Source: Geothrix paludis (GTDB lineage Bacteria > Acidobacteriota > Holophagae > Holophagales > Holophagaceae). Taken from it: DNA of 64,000 nt. The stretch's first letter is position 1; every line of letters begins with the position of its first letter. The notes beneath the pieces were generated by a model. The model did not search any database, was not told the DNA's origin, and saw nothing but the letters and a program-made list of their open reading frames with translations. The stretch lies in NCBI RefSeq assembly GCF_022808815.1, contig NZ_JAKZLC010000003.1:418951-482950 (forward strand), given 5' to 3'. The position numbers were made by a program, and so were the translations under genes. Positions 25,683 through 35,455 of this stretch are shown one piece after another.

Positions 25683-26849
25683 GTGGACCGCCGCGACTTT
25701 GTCGAGACCTGCGGGTGCTGCGGCGCCATGGCCCTCCTGGGCCCGGCGCTAAGGGCGGCGCAGGGCTGGACGCCGCCGCCCCGGATCCCGCGGCCCTCGC
25801 CGAAGACGGATGAGGGCGGCCTCTGGGCCCTCATGGACCGGGAGGAGGAGCGCCTGCGCCAGAGCTCCTTCCTGGTGCGGGACGGGGCCCTGTCCGCCTA
25901 TGTCCACGCCATCACCTGCCGCCTGGCCCAGGCCCACTGCCCGGATGTGCGCACCTATGTAGTCCGGTCCCCCTACTTCAACGCGAACATGGCCCCCAAC
26001 GGCATGATGCAGGTCTGGACGGGGCTGATCCTCCGGGCCGAGAACGAAGCCCAATTGGCCGCGGTGATCGGCCACGAGGTGGGGCACTACATGGCGCGCC
26101 ATTCGGTGGAGCGCCTCCGGGACGCCAAGTCGCGGACGGCCTTCGCCCATGTCCTGGGCCTGGTGCCCGTGGCCGGCACGCTGGCGGGCCTGGGCATCCT
26201 GGCCGGGGCGTTCGCCTACAGCCGGAACCACGAGCGGGTGGCCGATCAGATCGGGCTGGAGCTGATGGCCGCCGCGGGCTATCCGCCCCTGGAGGCCTCG
26301 AAGGTCTGGACGAACCTCCTGGCGGAACTGCAGGCGGAGAAGGACTGGACGGGCGACGCCTCCTCCCGGAGCCTCCTCTTCGCCACGCATCCCACGGAGA
26401 AGGAGCGCCAGACCAAGCTGGAGGCCGCGGCCAAGGCCCTCGGCCAACCGGATCTCGACCCCCGCGCCCCGGCCCTCCGGCAGGCCACGGCGCCCTGGCG
26501 CCAGCTCTGGCTGGAGGACGAGCTCCGGCGCCGCAAGTTCGGCGAGAGTCTGGCTCTGCTGGACCGGCTCACCGCGGCGGATCCCAAGGACGGCCAGGCC
26601 GCCTACTTCCTGGGCGAGGCCTACCGCCTGCGGGCCTCGGACGGGGACGGCGAGCGCGCGCTGGCCGCCTACCAGAAGGCCGCGGGCCTGCCGGGCGTGC
26701 CGCCCGAAGTCCACCGGGCCCTGGGCGTCCTCCACCGCAAGGCCGGACGGCTGCCCGAGATGCGGGAGGCCTTCGGCCGGTACCTGGCGGCCCGCCCGGA
26801 TGCCGAGGACGCCGAGATGATCCGTTCCTACCTGACGGAAGGGGGTTGA
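25683..26849 (+). CDS. M48-family metallopeptidase with C-terminal TPR-like repeats
   Basis: This is a probable periplasmic zinc peptidase of the BepA/LoiP type involved in outer-membrane protein quality control. The catalytic HEVGHYMARH lies near residue 136 and the third ligand in NHERVADQIGLE near 183. Residues about 280-388 form tetratricopeptide-like helices. The N-terminus has RRDF and a Cys-rich hydrophobic stretch that could serve as a secretion signal. It starts with GTG 3 bases after the preceding stop and is coupled to the next lipoprotein gene. 388 aa. Confidence 0.88.
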   Translation: MDRRDFVETCGCCGAMALLGPALRAAQGWTPPPRIPRPSPKTDEGGLWALMDREEERLRQSSFLVRDGALSAYVHAITCRLAQAHCPDVRTYVVRSPYFNANMAPNGMMQVWTGLILRAENEAQLAAVIGHEVGHYMARHSVERLRDAKSRTAFAHVLGLVPVAGTLAGLGILAGAFAYSRNHERVADQIGLELMAAAGYPPLEASKVWTNLLAELQAEKDWTGDASSRSLLFATHPTEKERQTKLEAAAKALGQPDLDPRAPALRQATAPWRQLWLEDELRRRKFGESLALLDRLTAADPKDGQAAYFLGEAYRLRASDGDGERALAAYQKAAGLPGVPPEVHRALGVLHRKAGRLPEMREAFGRYLAARPDAEDAEMIRSYLTEGG

Positions 26850-26850
26850 G

Positions 26851-27456
26851 ATGAACCTGAAGCCCGTGCTCCTCGTCGCGCTCCTCGCCTCGTTGGTGCT
26901 GCTGCCCGGCTGCACGAAGCCGGCCACCTGGGTGGGCGTCACGCCCGGGGAGATGGTGGTGTGCGACCGTCTGGCGGTCCGCATCGACGGCGCCTGGAGC
27001 CGCCTCGAGGGCACCCAGCAGCCCAAGCACGATGTCTGGACCTCCGAGGGCATGCCCCTGGATCAGCTCCACTTCCACACCGGCATCGCCGAGGGTGAAT
27101 CCCTGGTGGTGGTCAAGGACCGCCCGGCCGACAAGCCCATCCCCCGCTTCCGGAAGGACATGCAGGCCCAGGATGTGGTGGAGATGTACGAGGCCTTCGC
27201 CAGCCGGGACGGCAGCGTCTTCAAGCTGGAGAAGCTGGCTCCGGCGCGGTTCGCGGACGAGAACGGCTTCCGGTTCGAGTTCAGCCGGGTGAGGAAGGGC
27301 GACGAGGTCCGCACGCGGGGCGTGGCCTACGGCGCCATCCACCGTGGCGAGCTCTTCCTCATGGTGTACGAGGCCCCCCGGATCCACTACTTCACCAAGC
27401 ACCTGCCCCAGGTCGAGGCCATCGCCCAGTCGGCGCACCCCCGCGAGAAGGGCTGA
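26851..27456 (+). CDS. lipoprotein of unknown function
   Basis: A signal peptide ends in a lipobox (LLPGC, Cys near residue 23), so the mature 179-residue protein is lipid-anchored. No family is recognised; the body is a mixed alpha/beta domain. It follows the M48 peptidase by one base, suggesting a joint envelope role. Confidence 0.75.
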   Translation: MNLKPVLLVALLASLVLLPGCTKPATWVGVTPGEMVVCDRLAVRIDGAWSRLEGTQQPKHDVWTSEGMPLDQLHFHTGIAEGESLVVVKDRPADKPIPRFRKDMQAQDVVEMYEAFASRDGSVFKLEKLAPARFADENGFRFEFSRVRKGDEVRTRGVAYGAIHRGELFLMVYEAPRIHYFTKHLPQVEAIAQSAHPREKG

Positions 27457-27536
27457 CCGGAGAAGGGAATCGCTTGACGGAGGCCGGTGACCCCCGGAGG
27501 CTGGAGCCATTGATCCCACGTCCGCCGGAGGCTCCG

Positions 27537-28127
27537 ATGCCGAAGCTGTCCATCGTTCCCGCCCTGCTGCGCCTCATCTCCGAGGGCAGCTTCTTCAAGC
27601 AGGTCTTCTCCTGGCTCCTCCGGCTGTGGGCGGTGGCCGCCCTCGTGGCGGGGATCTGGCTGTCCATCGAGCTGTGGCGCGGCGGCGGGACGAGCACCCA
27701 GGCCATCTTCGGACAGCTGATCTTCCAGGTCGCCCTGGTCCTGGCCACCTACCTCGTGGCCCACCTGAGCTGGGTGCGGGCCCAGGACGTGGCGGCCATG
27801 CCCCAGATCGCCGGAGAGGTGATCATCCCCCTCACGCGCCTGCTACTGCGGCTGGGCGGCGAGCTCTACGCCAGCCTGGTAGCCGTGGCCAGCGTGGGCG
27901 GCGCCCTCATGATCTGGATCAGCGCCGGCGAGGCGCGGCCCGACATGGGCGAGCTGCGCCTGCTGCTGCCCGGCGCCGGGGGCGATCCGTTCCCCGCGGG
28001 GCTGGCCATGCTGCTCACCGGCCTGGCTTCCGCGGCCCTGGGCCTCCTGGGCGGTTACCTCGCCTCCGAACTCCTGGGCCTGCTCTGCGCCATCGAGAGC
28101 AATACACGAGGCGTGAAGCAGGGCTGA
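27537..28127 (+). CDS. inner-membrane protein of unknown function
   Basis: The 196-aa protein has four predicted membrane helices, at about residues 29-45, 60-80, 107-130 and 147-180. No signature motif is seen. The ATG at 27537 follows CCGGAGGCTCCG; an upstream TTG frame is less likely. It is the end of the envelope cluster and converges on the WYL regulator with 3 bp between the stops. Confidence 0.65.
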   Translation: MPKLSIVPALLRLISEGSFFKQVFSWLLRLWAVAALVAGIWLSIELWRGGGTSTQAIFGQLIFQVALVLATYLVAHLSWVRAQDVAAMPQIAGEVIIPLTRLLLRLGGELYASLVAVASVGGALMIWISAGEARPDMGELRLLLPGAGGDPFPAGLAMLLTGLASAALGLLGGYLASELLGLLCAIESNTRGVKQG

Positions 28128-28130
28128 GAC

Positions 28131-29189
28131 CTACCGGTACCGAGCCGCCATGGCCTTCAAGGTGGCCGCCAGGTGCGTCCGCAGGGCCTTGGGCTCGAGC
28201 ACTTCCGCCTCGGCGCCCAGCTGGAGGATGTAGCGGGTGGGACCCTGGAGGTCCGTCGCCATGAAGCTGAGCAGGACGGTGCCGCCCTTCTCCTTTCGCA
28301 CCTCGACCCGGGGCAGGGCGGGGGGGGCGTCCTGCAGGGACTGGGGCCAGTTGGAGCCGCCCACGCGCACCCGCACCTGGAAGGGCGCGCCGGGGCTGAA
28401 CCAGCCGCCGATCTGGAGATCCCGGGCCTGTTCGAGGGGGCGCTTGTCGGGGATGAGGCCGCGCCGGGAAAGCGCCTTGGCTTCCTCGATGCGGGCCAGG
28501 CGGAAGTGCCTGGGCTCCTGCTTGGCGGGGTCCCAGGCCAGCAGGAAGGCGCCGCCGGAGAACACGTCGTGGGTGAGGGTGAAGGGCACCACCGTGCGGG
28601 TGCCGGTGCGGCCAGTGGAGGCGGCGGCATAGGTGAGCTCCAGCTCGCGCGGCCCCTCCGGGTGGCCCAGGGCCATCAGCACCTGGGAGAGCATCTTCGT
28701 GTCGAGAGCCTGCTGGTCGTCGGCGGCTCCGCGCACGCAGACGTGGGACTGGAGGGCGTCGAAGAGGCTGCGGTCACGGCTGCTGAGGTGGCTGTCCGCC
28801 AGGGCGCGCAGGCCCTCGAGCTGGTCGTACCACATCTCCGTCGCCGTGCCCTCCAGGGCCATGAGCGCCACCTCCAGGGCCAGGCGGGCGTGGGGCGTGA
28901 TCTTGCTGTCCCAGTCCGGGGCCTTCTCCAGGGTGAAGTGGATGACGGCGGGCCGGCCTTCGCGGGTCTTGCCGAAGCGGGCGCCCTGCTCCTCCAGCAG
29001 CACGATGGCGCGGTCCACGGTGCGCATGGCCACGCCGCCCAGCTTCCGGACCAGGCCCGCCTTGGTGATGCCCCGCTCCCCGGCGTCCCGGATGGCCTCC
29101 AGCACGGCCTGGAGCCGCTCGGGCTTCACCAGGCTGGCACCGTCGGGACGGGGCGATTCGAGCGCCTTGCGGGGCGTGGAGCGGACCAT
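28131..29189 (-). CDS. WYL-domain transcriptional regulator
   Basis: The 352-aa protein has an N-terminal winged HTH (KPERLQAVLEAI, then AMRTVDRAIVLLEEQGA, residues 20-85) and a central ligand-binding region with a WYL-like segment around AFLLAWDPAKQEPRHFRLARIEEAKAL. A WCX-type C-terminal domain follows. Such proteins sense small ligands or nucleic acids. AGGAGGACGCC before the ATG at 29189 sets the start. The target genes are not evident. Confidence 0.85.
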   Translation of the reverse strand: MVRSTPRKALESPRPDGASLVKPERLQAVLEAIRDAGERGITKAGLVRKLGGVAMRTVDRAIVLLEEQGARFGKTREGRPAVIHFTLEKAPDWDSKITPHARLALEVALMALEGTATEMWYDQLEGLRALADSHLSSRDRSLFDALQSHVCVRGAADDQQALDTKMLSQVLMALGHPEGPRELELTYAAASTGRTGTRTVVPFTLTHDVFSGGAFLLAWDPAKQEPRHFRLARIEEAKALSRRGLIPDKRPLEQARDLQIGGWFSPGAPFQVRVRVGGSNWPQSLQDAPPALPRVEVRKEKGGTVLLSFMATDLQGPTRYILQLGAEAEVLEPKALRTHLAATLKAMAARYR

Positions 29190-29345
29190 GGCGTCCTCCT
29201 GGGGCCATGATTGGCCAGCCATTGTCCAGAAGCAAGCGCCGAATGCGGCGGGCGACGGCCGCCCGGGGACGGCGGCGCGCCTGGACCTGAGGTATCCAGG
29301 TGCGGAAGGCAGGCATGCAGGCGCCCCGCCCTTATACTCAGGACG

Positions 29346-30743
29346 ATGGAAACAGCTACTCTCCGCCATGGGCGGCTTACCCGCATGTTCCGGCGGCTCC
29401 GGGCCGGACGGCCCGCCCCGTCCGCGGCGGACCCCCTGGCGTCAATTCCGGTCCCGGCCGAGGCGGTGGCTGTGCTCTCCGGCCCGGCCGAGTTCCGCAC
29501 CGTCCTCCTGGAGCGGATCGCCCGCGCCCGGCACCGCATCATCCTGGTGGCCCTCTACCTCCAGGACGACCTCGCGGGCCGCGAGATCATGGAAGCCCTG
29601 TACGCCGCTCACCGGGCGAACCCGTCCCTTGAGATCCAGGTGCTCGTGGACCAGCACCGCGCCCAGCGCGGCCTCATCGGGAAGGCCAAGAGCCCCGGCA
29701 ATGCGGCCATGTACCGGGAATGCGCGGCGCGGTTCGGGAAGGGGGTCCAGGTCCGCGGCGTGGCCGTCCGGAGCCGGGAGCTCTTCGGGGTGCTCCACCT
29801 GAAGGGGTTCATCATCGATGACACGGTGCTGTACAGCGGCGCGAGCCTCAACGAGGTGTACCTGGCGCGGAAGGGACGCTACCGCCTGGACCGGTACCAC
29901 TTGTTCGAAAGCGCCCCCCTGGCGGCCTGCATGGCGGACTTCGTGCGGTCCACCTTCCTCCGCAGCCCGGCGGTGCGCTCCCTGGGCCATCCCCCGCACG
30001 CCGCGGGGGAGCGGCAGGCATCCGCTATGCGCGCCTTCCGCCGGGCACTGCGGACAGCCCGCTACACCTTCGAAGGCCGGCAGCCCGGCCCCGGAGAGGT
30101 CGCCGTCACGCCGCTCTGCGGCCTGGGCGCGGGCAACCCGCTGAACGACGCCCTGCTGGCGCTGATGAAATCGGCGCGGCGGCGGCTGGTCATCTACACG
30201 CCCTACTTCAACCTGCCGAGGCCGGTGAGCCGGGTCGTCTCGCATCTGCTGGCCCTGGGGCGCGAGGTCACGATCGTGGTGGGCGACAAGACCGCCAACG
30301 ACTTCTACATTCCGCCCGCCGAACCCTTCAAGACCATCGGCCTGCTGCCCTACCTCTACGAGGGGAACCTGTGCCGCTTCGCGAAGGCCCACCAGCAGGC
30401 GATCGCCGACGGAAGGCTGAATGTCTTCCTGTGGCGCCACGGGGACAACAGCTTCCACCTGAAGGGCGTGTTCGTCGACGACGAAACCGCCGTGGTGACG
30501 GGGAACAACCTGAATCCCCGCGCCTGGGCGCTGGACCTGGAGAACGGCCTGGTGATCCGGGATCCGGAGGGGCTGCTGAAGGCCAAGCACGAGCGCGAGC
30601 ACGCGGCCATCCTCGAGCACGCCACGCGGCTGGCCAGCTTCCACGATCTGGAGACCCCGGGCGCCTATCCGGCCCAGGTCCGGAAGGCGCTCCGACGCAT
30701 GAACCGCACCCGCATCGACCGGCTGCTGAACCGCCTGCTCTAG
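29346..30743 (+). CDS. pssA: CDP-diacylglycerol-serine O-phosphatidyltransferase (PLD type)
   Basis: The enzyme makes phosphatidylserine, the precursor of phosphatidylethanolamine. The 465 aa (E. coli PssA has 451) carry two phospholipase-D motifs, HLKGFIIDD near residue 156 and HLKGVFVDD near 377. PssA-like blocks include SGASLNEVYL, YTPYFNLPRPV and TGNNLNPRAWALDLEN. It is cytoplasmic and ribosome/membrane-associated in E. coli. Its TAG overlaps the stop of the convergent next gene through a shared CTAG. Confidence 0.9.
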   Translation: METATLRHGRLTRMFRRLRAGRPAPSAADPLASIPVPAEAVAVLSGPAEFRTVLLERIARARHRIILVALYLQDDLAGREIMEALYAAHRANPSLEIQVLVDQHRAQRGLIGKAKSPGNAAMYRECAARFGKGVQVRGVAVRSRELFGVLHLKGFIIDDTVLYSGASLNEVYLARKGRYRLDRYHLFESAPLAACMADFVRSTFLRSPAVRSLGHPPHAAGERQASAMRAFRRALRTARYTFEGRQPGPGEVAVTPLCGLGAGNPLNDALLALMKSARRRLVIYTPYFNLPRPVSRVVSHLLALGREVTIVVGDKTANDFYIPPAEPFKTIGLLPYLYEGNLCRFAKAHQQAIADGRLNVFLWRHGDNSFHLKGVFVDDETAVVTGNNLNPRAWALDLENGLVIRDPEGLLKAKHEREHAAILEHATRLASFHDLETPGAYPAQVRKALRRMNRTRIDRLLNRLL

Positions 30744-31357
30744 GGCTGCCACAGAGCCCGGAAGGGCGCGTCATCCCACGGCGGCGGGGTGGCCCGGAAC
30801 CGGGCGAGCAGGCCCGTTGACGGGGCGGACGCGGGTGTCAGCACTGCGTGGGCGCCGGCGTAGAGGGCGCTCCAGAGGGCCGCGCGAAGGGCAGGCTCGC
30901 CCAGGCGGGCCAGGGGCAGGTCGGCGCGAGTGTCGTGATCCCAGCCCAGAGCCCCGTTCAGGCGCCGCAGGCGGACCATCAGCTCGCCATGGGTCAGACC
31001 CGCCGTGAAGGGCGTGCCCTCGGCGACGACCTGCTCCCGGGCGTGGTAGGCGCTGCGCCCGGCCTCGGTGTTGAAGCGGGGGCCGCCCAGGACTTCCATG
31101 GGCACGGGTTGCCCTTCCTGCTCCCACGCCAGGCCCGAGGCCGCCGCGGCCAGCTCGGCTGCCCAATCCCAGATGGTGCCCGTGGCGCTGAACACCGTCC
31201 CGGGCGGCGCGCCCGCCAGCAGGCCCAGGGCCACCCCCTCGACGCGGTTGCGCAGCTGGGCGTAGGTCAACGTCCCCCAGCCGGGGGCCGTCAGGGCCGG
31301 GCGGCCCTGGAGACGGGCCGCGCGCTGGATGAGGAGGTCCCGCAGGGTGGAGGCCAT
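30740..31357 (-). CDS. degenerate acyl-CoA synthetase-like protein (N-terminal part only)
   Basis: The first 80 residues resemble the start of AMP-forming acyl-CoA synthetases (LIQRAARLQGRPAL, WGTLTYAQLRNRVEGVALGLL). The rest has lost the family's ATP loop and the adenylate and C-terminal domains; 205 aa against about 550. It could be a decayed gene or a small domain with a new job. The stop codon shares CTAG with the convergent pssA stop. Confidence 0.5.
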   Translation of the reverse strand: MASTLRDLLIQRAARLQGRPALTAPGWGTLTYAQLRNRVEGVALGLLAGAPPGTVFSATGTIWDWAAELAAAASGLAWEQEGQPVPMEVLGGPRFNTEAGRSAYHAREQVVAEGTPFTAGLTHGELMVRLRRLNGALGWDHDTRADLPLARLGEPALRAALWSALYAGAHAVLTPASAPSTGLLARFRATPPPWDDAPFRALWQP

Positions 31358-31501
31358 TCGATCTCCCGGGACCAGTTTGGCAAGACCGGCGCTCTGGATT
31401 GCAATCTGAAACCTGTGATCAACCCTTTTCCGGAAGGGCGGGTCAGAGGGGTGTCCGCTTCCCCTTCATCCGGAGCCCGGCTCCGCCCCATGGAGATTCC
31501 C

Positions 31502-33193
31502 ATGCGCCCTGTTCTCCGCACTTACTCCCTGCTGGCGCTTCCCCTGGGCCTCACCGCCCTGGCCCTCGGCCTGGCCTGCGGCGGCGGTTCCTCCAGCAGC
31601 CCCGCCAGCTCCGCCACGCCCACGGGCACGGCGGCCATCATCCTCACCGACGCCCCGTCGGACCAGTGGTCCGCCGTCGAGGTGGTGGTCACCCAGGTGG
31701 CCTTCCTGAACAAGGCGGACCACACCAAGGAGGTGGTGGCCTTCCAGGGCGCCAGCGCCAAGATCAACCTCGTGGACCTGGACAGCGTGGGCGAGCTGCT
31801 GGCCTCGGCCCAGATCCCCGCGGGCACCTACGATGCCCTGCGCATCACCATCGATCCCGCCAGCGTGAACCTGGTGAAGGCCGATGGCACGACGGTGCCC
31901 TCCAGCCAGGTGAAGGTGGCGGGCAGCAGCGTCCTCGTGAACCTCAGCTCCGACCTGGTGGTGACCGCCAGCGGCAGCAACGCCGTGCAGCTCGACTTCG
32001 ACCTGAGCCATCCCCTGTTCCTGGTGCAGATGCCGGACGGCACCTGGGTGATGAACCTGCAGGTCAGGCACCGTCCCAATGTGAACGGGATGACGGGCGT
32101 GGCGCAGCTGATGTTCCGGCATCGCAAGGGCACCATCGCCTCCGTGGGCACCTCGAGCTTCGTGCTCCACACGGACAGCGGCAACGACCTCACGGTGAAC
32201 GTGGGCGCGGGTGCCTGGTTCTTCGACGCCGACACGAAGACGGTCGGCAGCCTCGCGGGCCTGGCCGCCGGGAAGTACGCGCTGGTCTCCCTGCGCATGC
32301 AGCCGGACGGCAGCCTCTGGGCGGTGCGCGTGTGGTACAGCGCCAACCCCCTGCAGCCCTGGACGCCCGAGGGCCATGTCTACGGCGTGGACCAGGCCAA
32401 CGGCCTCATGGTGGTCAGCTCGGGCAACGGCACGCCCCGGACCATCGCCATCGATCCCGACACCGCCTTCACCTACCACATGGCCCAGTCCTTCGGCACC
32501 GGGTCGGCGGCCCTCGCCAACATGTGGACGGGCTTCAAGGTCCAGGTCCAGGTGAAGGATCCCCTGGCCACGCCCATGCACGCCGCCTCGGTGAACATCC
32601 AGCGCGCCGTGGACGGCGGCCGCATCAGTGCCGCCTCCACCAGCAGCTTCACCTACCAGCACGCCAGCGGCGACCGGACCCACGCCTATGACAGCGCCTT
32701 TGCCTGGTGGTACGTGGGCTTCCCCGGCATGACGTCCAGCAGCGTCAGCGCCTTCTCCAGCGCCTGCTCCGGCATGGGCATGGGCATGATGGGCACGGGG
32801 ACGGCCTCCCCCGACCTGATGCCCCGGGGCCTGAGCGATCTGGTCTGGAACACCGGCACCAGCGCCTGGGATGCCAACAATGCCATCTTCATGCCCGTGG
32901 CCCTGCCGCAGGGCACCATCAGCACCTCGTACAACGGTGGCCAGCTGGGCTTCACCTTCGTGGATTCCACCACCGCCACCCAGACCGTCACCGTCACCCT
33001 GAACACCACCGTGGGCGCGCAGCCGATGGTGCTGGAGGTGTCCAAGCAGACCGGCGCCATCACGGTCACCCCCGTGGACGCGACGGCCTGGGCCACCAAG
33101 CTCGTGACGGCCACCCAGGCTCGCGTGGCCGTGGTGCCCAAGCCGGACGGCACCTACGCCGCCTACGCCGTGGTGGTGTTCACAGGGTTCTGA
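31502..33193 (+). CDS. DUF4382-containing lipoprotein
   Basis: The 563-aa protein has a lipobox signal (ALGLACGGGS, Cys near residue 23). It then has a DUF4382 domain starting GTAAIILTDAPSDQWSAVEVVVTQVAF near residue 40 and reaching about residue 180, followed by two DUF5666-like beta domains. A Met-rich patch (GMGMGMMGTG) near residue 425 might bind metal. It is probably surface- or periplasm-facing; the function is unknown. The ribosome site GGAGATTCCC supports the ATG at 31502 over that at 31490. Confidence 0.8.
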   Translation: MRPVLRTYSLLALPLGLTALALGLACGGGSSSSPASSATPTGTAAIILTDAPSDQWSAVEVVVTQVAFLNKADHTKEVVAFQGASAKINLVDLDSVGELLASAQIPAGTYDALRITIDPASVNLVKADGTTVPSSQVKVAGSSVLVNLSSDLVVTASGSNAVQLDFDLSHPLFLVQMPDGTWVMNLQVRHRPNVNGMTGVAQLMFRHRKGTIASVGTSSFVLHTDSGNDLTVNVGAGAWFFDADTKTVGSLAGLAAGKYALVSLRMQPDGSLWAVRVWYSANPLQPWTPEGHVYGVDQANGLMVVSSGNGTPRTIAIDPDTAFTYHMAQSFGTGSAALANMWTGFKVQVQVKDPLATPMHAASVNIQRAVDGGRISAASTSSFTYQHASGDRTHAYDSAFAWWYVGFPGMTSSSVSAFSSACSGMGMGMMGTGTASPDLMPRGLSDLVWNTGTSAWDANNAIFMPVALPQGTISTSYNGGQLGFTFVDSTTATQTVTVTLNTTVGAQPMVLEVSKQTGAITVTPVDATAWATKLVTATQARVAVVPKPDGTYAAYAVVVFTGF

Positions 33194-33213
33194 TCCACCC
33201 CTCCCTGGGTGGG

Positions 33214-33242
33214 GCGGCGCTCCGCGAGGGGCGCCGCTTTTT
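33214..33242 (+). terminator. rho-independent terminator
   Basis: GCGGCGC and GCGCCGC form a stem followed by TTTTT, 20 bp after the DUF4382 gene. Confidence 0.88.
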
Positions 33243-33255
33243 CGTACCTGCACGC

Positions 33256-34419
33256 TCAGACGGCGGCCGAGATCGCTCCCACGTTGAAGGCCGGATGCCG
33301 GTCCATCAGCGGGCGGGGCGGGGGGATGTGGCGGACATCGCGGAAGCCCGCATGGCGCAGGCAGTCGTCCCAGGCCTCGGGGGTGAGGAAGCCGTGCCGG
33401 GGCCGCCAGCGCGGGTCGAGCTTCACCTCGGTGAAGCTCCGGATGAAGCTGAAGAAGAACTCCAGGTAGAGGGGTGTGTCGAGGGTGGGCTTCAGGCACT
33501 CGCCGATCACCAGCCGTCCGCCGGGCCTCAGCCGGCTCCGCAGATCGAGCAGGGTGGCTTCGAGATCCTGGGCCACGTGAAGGACATTGATGCCCACGAT
33601 GGCGTCGAGGCTCTCCGGCTCGATGCCCTGGCCCCCCAGGGGCTGGTTCAGGTCGAGGGTCTGGAAGCAGAGGGGCAGCCCGGGGGCCGCCTCCGGAAGG
33701 CGCCGCCGGGCCCGGTGGATAAAGGTGGGGGCCACGTCGGTGAAGCGGTACTCCGCCATCCGGGGAAGCCAGCCTTCGGCGGCGCCCCGCTCGGCCACCA
33801 GCTGGGCGAAGGAGCCCACGCCTCCGCCCAGCTCCAGGATCCGGGCGCCTTCCGGCAGATCCTTCCGGAGGGCCAGGAGCGTCAGCAGGTTGTTGGGGAA
33901 GTAGACGAGATTCTCATTGCGGAAGTAGGCGAGCCAGAGGGGGAAGAGGGACAGCCCGAAGAGCAGGGAGTCCCCGTCCTTCCCGTCCGTGAAGAAGGGG
34001 CGGATGTGGGAACGCGCACCATCCAGGAGGTCGAAGTTGGCCGCGTGCCCGGGCGCCTCCGCCTCCACGGCCTCCCGGATGCCGGCCAGGTCCAGATCGG
34101 GCTCGCCGGACAGGACGTAGCGGTCGCCCTCTCGGGCGAGCATCCCCTCGCTGGCGAGGAAGGGCAGCATCCAGGCCAGGGGCTTGCGGGCCTGGGCAGG
34201 CAGGCCTTCACACAGGGAATCGAGGGTCGTGCCCTGCCGGAGCCGGGCCTCCCAGCCCAGATCGAAGAGCAGGTGCAGGCAGGTTCGCGCGGTATAGAGC
34301 CCCGAGGCCCGGTGCAGGGCCAGGAAGGGGCGCGTCAGGAGCGACGAGATCTCCGGTCCCTCGGGCCCAAGCAGGTCGAGACCCGGAGGTCCGTCGATGG
34401 GCCCGAGGCGGACGGCCAT
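33256..34419 (-). CDS. class I SAM-dependent methyltransferase
   Basis: The 387-aa protein has a helical N-terminal domain and a Rossmann methyltransferase domain from about residue 190. It contains motif I ILELGGGVGSFAQL, an acidic motif II in FTDVAPTFI, and SLDAIVGINVLHVAQDL. The layout resembles C-methyltransferase domains of polyketide synthases and O-methyltransferases. The substrate is unknown. Its start overlaps the prs stop (TGATG), so it is translated with prs. Confidence 0.8.
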   Translation of the reverse strand: MAVRLGPIDGPPGLDLLGPEGPEISSLLTRPFLALHRASGLYTARTCLHLLFDLGWEARLRQGTTLDSLCEGLPAQARKPLAWMLPFLASEGMLAREGDRYVLSGEPDLDLAGIREAVEAEAPGHAANFDLLDGARSHIRPFFTDGKDGDSLLFGLSLFPLWLAYFRNENLVYFPNNLLTLLALRKDLPEGARILELGGGVGSFAQLVAERGAAEGWLPRMAEYRFTDVAPTFIHRARRRLPEAAPGLPLCFQTLDLNQPLGGQGIEPESLDAIVGINVLHVAQDLEATLLDLRSRLRPGGRLVIGECLKPTLDTPLYLEFFFSFIRSFTEVKLDPRWRPRHGFLTPEAWDDCLRHAGFRDVRHIPPPRPLMDRHPAFNVGAISAAV

Positions 34420-35366
34420 CAGTCCATCATTTCGCTGATGCTGCGGCCTCCATGGATGCGGAGGATGGCGTCGCCGAAGAGGGCGGCCGTGGAGAGCACC
34501 CGCAGGTTGGGCAGGGCCTTCGCGCGATCCGGGGGGACCGGGATGCTGTCGGTGATCACCAGCTCGTCCAGGTTGGCGGAATTGAGGGTCTCCACCGCGT
34601 TCCCGGAGAGGACGCCGTGGGTGACGCCCACGCGGACGGTGCGGGCCCCGAACTCGCGCAGGATGCGGGCCGCCTCCTTGATGGAGCCGCCGGTGGCGAT
34701 CTCGTCATCGTAGATGATGGCGTCCCGGCCCTTCACGTCGCCGATGAGGGCCACGCTCTGGGCCTTCTCGGAGTCGTCGAAGCGGCGCTTGTCGATGATG
34801 GCCATGGGCACGGAGAGCCGCTTGGCGAAGTGGCCCGCGAACTTGGCGGCCCCGGCGTCCGTGGCCACCACCGTGGTGTTGGCGAGATCCTTGGTCTTGA
34901 AGTAGTTCGTGAGGGTGGGCGTGGCCAGCAGCTGGTCCGCGGGCTTGCGGAAGAAGCCCAGGATCTGCGGCGCGTGCAGGGTCATGGTGAGCACGCGGTC
35001 GGCGCCGGCGGTCTCCAGCAGGTCGGCCACCAGGCGGGCCGTGATGGAGATGCGCGCCTCGTCCTTCTTGTCGCTGCGGGCGTAGGGGAAGTAAGGCAGC
35101 ACGGCGGTGATGCGGGCTGCGGACGCGAACTTCAGGGCGTCGATGAGGATCAGCAGCTCCAGCAGGTTGTCGCTGACGGGCGGGCAGGAGGTCTGGATCA
35201 CGAAGACGTCCGACTCGCGGACGTTCTCTTCGATCTTCACCTTGATGTTCTCGTTGGAGAACCGGGTGATCTTGAGCTTGCCCAGAGGCATCCCCATGTG
35301 CGTGGCGATGCCCCTCGCCAGATCCGGGTGGCTGCTCCCGGAAAACACCTTCATCTCGCCGAACAT
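34419..35366 (-). CDS. prs: ribose-phosphate pyrophosphokinase
   Basis: The enzyme makes PRPP from ribose-5-phosphate and ATP for nucleotide, His and Trp synthesis. The 315 aa have the usual length and motifs: FSNENIKVKI, ALKFASAARITAVLPYFPYARSD (split over residues 85-110), the flexible catalytic loop, and the PRPP-binding DDEIATGGSI near residue 220. The ATG at 35366 begins MFGEMKVFSGSSHP; an upstream extension lacks similarity. Confidence 0.95.
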   Translation of the reverse strand: MFGEMKVFSGSSHPDLARGIATHMGMPLGKLKITRFSNENIKVKIEENVRESDVFVIQTSCPPVSDNLLELLILIDALKFASAARITAVLPYFPYARSDKKDEARISITARLVADLLETAGADRVLTMTLHAPQILGFFRKPADQLLATPTLTNYFKTKDLANTTVVATDAGAAKFAGHFAKRLSVPMAIIDKRRFDDSEKAQSVALIGDVKGRDAIIYDDEIATGGSIKEAARILREFGARTVRVGVTHGVLSGNAVETLNSANLDELVITDSIPVPPDRAKALPNLRVLSTAALFGDAILRIHGGRSISEMMD

Positions 35367-35455
35367 GGATCCCCCGATCTCGCCCCAGTGTAGCCGAGGG
35401 GTCCGGTGGAGGTCGTCACAGGGATGAGGCGGGAGCAGCCTGGCCCGGCTCCGGT

